Shown: positions 63,747-64,000 of the stretch, piece by piece
Numbering within the stretch: position 1 is the first letter of the stretch
Layout of the letters: every line of letters starts with the position of its first letter
Origin: Tranzscheliella williamsii
Lineage: Eukaryota; Basidiomycota; Ustilaginomycetes; Ustilaginales; Ustilaginaceae
Reading direction: 5' to 3'
DNA: 64,000 bases
Assembly: GCA_023212725.1 (NCBI GenBank)
Contig: JALBYF010000018.1
Span: 124,001-188,000, forward strand
The notes under the pieces: model-generated
Database searches by the model: none
What the model saw: only the letters and a program-made list of their open reading frames with translations
What the model was told of the DNA's origin: nothing
Translations under genes and position numbers: made by a program

Positions 63747-64000
63747 GCTTGTAGCTCGGATCTGCGGCTTTGTTTCCGGTAGTCGGATGAGTCGTACTAC
63801 CTTGCCTCGTGCTGTTCGAAGGAGTCAAGTCTGTAGACCGGTCGTTCGTTGAAGGTCAGTTGGATGGAGGATAGAAGCATGCTTCTGCATAACCACACCC
63901 CAATCGGGAAATGCACAAAGAGTCCTCATGTTCGGCCTCTCGGATCCGAAATTCGCTTTCAGCAACATTGCTTTCGGACGACCATTGGCCAACAAACAGA
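63747..64000. other. Upstream region of the Gbp2-like gene
   Basis: 254 bp to the right edge, presumed leader and promoter of the minus-strand gene. Nothing else is visible. Confidence 0.5.

Overview
The window is eukaryotic nuclear DNA from a filamentous or yeast-like basidiomycete. A smut-type fungus (Ustilaginomycotina) is the best guess. The reasons are GC-rich, mostly intron-poor genes, short introns with GTAAGT/GTACGT-type donors in a subset of genes, intron-containing tRNA genes, CT-rich leaders, and gene products typical of fungi (Boi1/Pob1, Jip5, Tip20/RINT-1, an extended eIF4E, a KGG stress protein). No bacterial, organellar, viral or CRISPR features were seen. The species cannot be fixed from sequence alone.

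Layout. 1-5340 (-) is an open frame of at least 1,780 codons that runs off the left edge; it is serine-rich and unrecognised. After a 3 kb non-coding stretch come an eIF4E-family protein (8330-10150 +), a Boi1/Pob1-type SH3-SAM-PH polarity scaffold (10992-14108 +), the ribosome-biogenesis WD protein Jip5 (14289-15761 -), a four-exon complex I subunit NDUFA1 (16156-16616 +), and a RINT-1/Tip20 tethering factor (16774-19734 -). A 50 bp inverted repeat with a small ORF separates it from a zeta-crystallin-type quinone oxidoreductase (20519-21601 -). A long intergenic stretch leads to a KGG-repeat stress protein (24051-24370 +), acetyl-CoA synthetase (24779-27013 -), and the mRNA 3'-end factor CLP1 (29294-31304 +).

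The right half holds tRNA-Gly(TCC), 3-hydroxyisobutyryl-CoA hydrolase (31712-33532 -), lumazine synthase RIB4 (34049-34845 +), NAC beta (35217-36385 -), ATP synthase subunit e (37465-38419 +), a secreted metallophosphoesterase (39729-41645 +), an unknown protein (41979-42972 +), a WS/DGAT acyltransferase (43066-45420 -), TAF5 (45997-49035 +), a second tRNA-Gly(TCC), PP1 catalytic subunit (51153-52148 +), an Ark/Prk/AAK1-type kinase (52914-56423 -), tRNA-Gly(GCC), an auxin-efflux-carrier-like transporter (57564-59501 +), a Pyp1-like HAD phosphatase (59769-60647 -), and a six-exon triple-RRM Gbp2/Hrb1-like protein (61606-63746 -).

The genes are ordinary housekeeping loci and do not form an operon or an obvious cluster. 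Shared themes are mitochondrial metabolism (NDUFA1, ATP synthase e, HIBCH), RNA processing and export (CLP1, Gbp2-like, TAF5), translation (eIF4E-like, NAC, Jip5), and cortical actin/polarity (Boi1-like, Ark/Prk kinase, PP1). The most unusual signals are: (1) the giant open frame at the left edge; (2) an abrupt switch from G-ending to C-ending codons in the last 200-400 nt of many genes on both strands; (3) an eIF4E paralogue lacking the dorsal tryptophan; and (4) an inverted repeat that duplicates a peptide-coding segment.
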